Below, piece by piece: positions 19,929-21,272 of a stretch of 21,272 nt of DNA. This DNA comes from JACQSR01 sp042577505 (lineage in GTDB: Archaea > Nanobdellota > Nanobdellia > Woesearchaeales > JACQSR01). The DNA lies in contig JBHPEA010000024.1 in the NCBI GenBank assembly GCA_042577505.1, positions 1 through 21,272 on the forward strand, in the 5' to 3' direction. Numbering within the stretch: the first letter of the stretch is position 1; each line of letters starts with the position of its first letter. The notes below the pieces were generated by a model. It ran no database searches. It saw nothing but the letters and a program-made list of their open reading frames with translations, and was not told where the DNA came from. A program made the position numbers and the translations under genes.

Positions 19929-21272
19929 ATGAAGGGGGCTAAGATAGCGGTTTTTATTGGGATCTTATTGGTTATGGTACTACCTTATTGGTACTATACT
20001 TCTGTGAATGATTATTATTCTTTTTCAAATGGGAAATTTATTGTTCATACTTTAGAAAAGGATTTGATTGAAGAGAAAGTGGAGGATGGTAAAGAGTATC
20101 TTTTTAGGGTTTTAGATGATGATTATCATGGTGTGCATAAGTATTATTATGCTACTACAGATACTTTTGAGAATAGATTGCATTCTATTTATACTGCTTC
20201 TACTGCCTTTACACTTTTTAAGATATATGGTTATAATAATGATAAAGAAGTGATGGATCAAATTCTGAAAAGTGGTGAATTCATTCTTTCAATGCAGAAT
20301 AAAAAGAAGGATAAGGGTTATGGTGCTTTCCACTACTCTGTTTTTTTAGAGGGATATGAAAAAGAAGAAAGATATGTTGTTGGAACGACTTCTAAGACGA
20401 TTTTTACGCTGCTTCTTCTCTATGATGAAACTGGAGATGATAAGTATTTGGAAGCAGCGAAATTAGGAGCTGATTGGCTCCTCACAATGCAGTTAGAGAA
20501 TGGAAATTTGAAATCTTCCATCAGTCTTAGAGATGGAAAATGGTATGGTACTTCAAAACAATCTTATTTATACAATGGTCAAGTTTTATCAGCATTGTCT
20601 AGGATTTATAGAGCAACAGGGAAGGAAGAATATTTTTTTGCTGCTGACAGAATAGCATCAAATTTTCTTTCAGAGGTTGAATCCGTTGGATGTTATGTGG
20701 GGGATGATTATAGAGCAAATAATCCAATTTCAAGTTCTTGGTTAATTTTGGCTTTGTATGATTATTATTTAGCTAGTGGAGATGAACAAGTTAAGGATAT
20801 TGTGTTTAGATGTAGTGAAGAATTGCTTGGAAGGCAAAAAGTAGATCCAACCGATTTGGAAAATTATGGTAGATGGCGAGGTTCTTTGTCTACTAGTGGA
20901 GCCGGTTGGTTAGCAGAGGTTTTTGTTGAAATTTACAAGTTTTGTTTAGAAGAAGAAAAGGAAAATTGTGATAAGTATAAAGATTCCATTGTTAAAGCAT
21001 TAAGATGGACAATACAACAGACTTATTCAAAAGAAAACTCTAAACAAGCGGAGAATATTAAATTTGCAAATGGAGGAATATATTGGAATGAAGAGACTAG
21101 GTACGTTAGAACAGATGCAGTTTGTCATGGGTTGAATGCTTATGTGGGGATTTTACCTTATTTAGAAGAGGGTGTATTAATATCAGAGAATAGTGAAGAT
21201 TTGGAAACTAATGAAAAGGAGCCAGTGCCCTTTTCTTCTAAAATTGGAATTTGCATCTTGTTAGTTTTGATA
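19929..21272 (+). CDS. Membrane-anchored alpha/alpha-toroid protein (partial, C-terminus off the edge)
   Basis: The 448 visible codons run to the window end without a stop. An N-terminal hydrophobic segment (about 5-22, KIAVFIGILLVMVLPYWYY) acts as signal or anchor, and a second hydrophobic segment begins at 438. Between them are repeated helix pairs typical of (alpha/alpha)6 toroids such as six-hairpin glycosidases or glucuronyl C5-epimerase C-terminal domains: LLLYDETGDDKYLEAAKLGADWLLTMQ (160-188, a classic pattern), YNGQVLSALSRIYRATGKEEYFFAADRIA (215-243), SSSWLILALYDYYLASGDEQ (268-287) and STSGAGWLAEVFVEIYKF (321-338). The lumen would be extracellular. NGGIYWNEET and AVCHGLNAY near the end may be part of the active-site rim. 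A glycan-related role is plausible; enzyme class and substrate cannot be decided from what is visible. Confidence 0.75.
   Translation, partial: MKGAKIAVFIGILLVMVLPYWYYTSVNDYYSFSNGKFIVHTLEKDLIEEKVEDGKEYLFRVLDDDYHGVHKYYYATTDTFENRLHSIYTASTAFTLFKIYGYNNDKEVMDQILKSGEFILSMQNKKKDKGYGAFHYSVFLEGYEKEERYVVGTTSKTIFTLLLLYDETGDDKYLEAAKLGADWLLTMQLENGNLKSSISLRDGKWYGTSKQSYLYNGQVLSALSRIYRATGKEEYFFAADRIASNFLSEVESVGCYVGDDYRANNPISSSWLILALYDYYLASGDEQVKDIVFRCSEELLGRQKVDPTDLENYGRWRGSLSTSGAGWLAEVFVEIYKFCLEEEKENCDKYKDSIVKALRWTIQQTYSKENSKQAENIKFANGGIYWNEETRYVRTDAVCHGLNAYVGILPYLEEGVLISENSEDLETNEKEPVPFSSKIGICILLVLI

Noticed and set aside
1..21272. CRISPR arrays, tRNA or rRNA genes, insertion sequences
   Set aside because: No regularly spaced short repeats, tRNA T-arm-like motifs, rRNA segments, transposase motifs or terminal inverted repeats were seen; gaps between genes are short, the longest being about 235 bases.

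Overview
The window reads as an AT-rich archaeal chromosome segment, most plausibly from a DPANN-type lineage such as Woesearchaeales or Pacearchaeales (inference; no rRNA is present to settle it). The archaeal evidence is a presenilin-type membrane protease, a COG1325-type RNA-binding protein, an archaeal/eukaryal-type tryptophanyl-tRNA synthetase, TATA boxes about 25-30 bases before many start codons (leaderless mRNAs), and a poly-T terminator.

Layout. 1-806 (minus, cut by the window edge): presenilin-like intramembrane aspartyl protease. 877-1547: a small membrane protein overlapping a COG1325 RNA-binding protein. 1548-1786: a complex leader region with two TATA-like boxes, an inverted repeat and short ORFs. 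1783-8264: a complete tryptophan operon, trpE-trpG-trpD-trpC/F(fused)-trpB-trpA, tightly packed with four-base ATGA overlaps. 8321-16887 (minus): three giant paralogous secreted lipoproteins, interrupted by one plus-strand HIT hydrolase gene (13886-14338). 16972-18686: ribulose-phosphate 3-epimerase and tryptophanyl-tRNA synthetase. 18732-19271: a two-gene cassette resembling a toxin-antitoxin pair (DUF4258 protein followed by a zinc-finger/AbrB fusion) with a palindrome at its promoter. 19328-19834: two small convergent hypothetical genes. 19929 to the end: a membrane-anchored alpha/alpha-toroid protein, cut by the window edge.

The trp operon turns chorismate into tryptophan. Its gene order, the trpC-trpF fusion and the long TrpE resemble gamma-proteobacterial operons such as that of Vibrio, and TrpB is of bacterial type, so bacterial acquisition is likely. 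The operon's six proteins contain only four Trp residues in about 2,157, while the neighbouring lipoproteins contain 2.7-2.9% Trp.

The most unusual system is the lipoprotein trio. Each has a lipobox, a MopE-like Asp/Cys metal-binding motif, three or four Cys-paired beta modules of three recognisable subtypes in a different order in each protein, and a GH39/GH5-like (clan GH-A) TIM barrel. In all three the usual Asn of the NEP motif is Ala, and the expected beta-7 nucleophile Glu is Ser. They look like surface carbohydrate-recognition proteins built on a modified or dead glycosidase, but this is inference.
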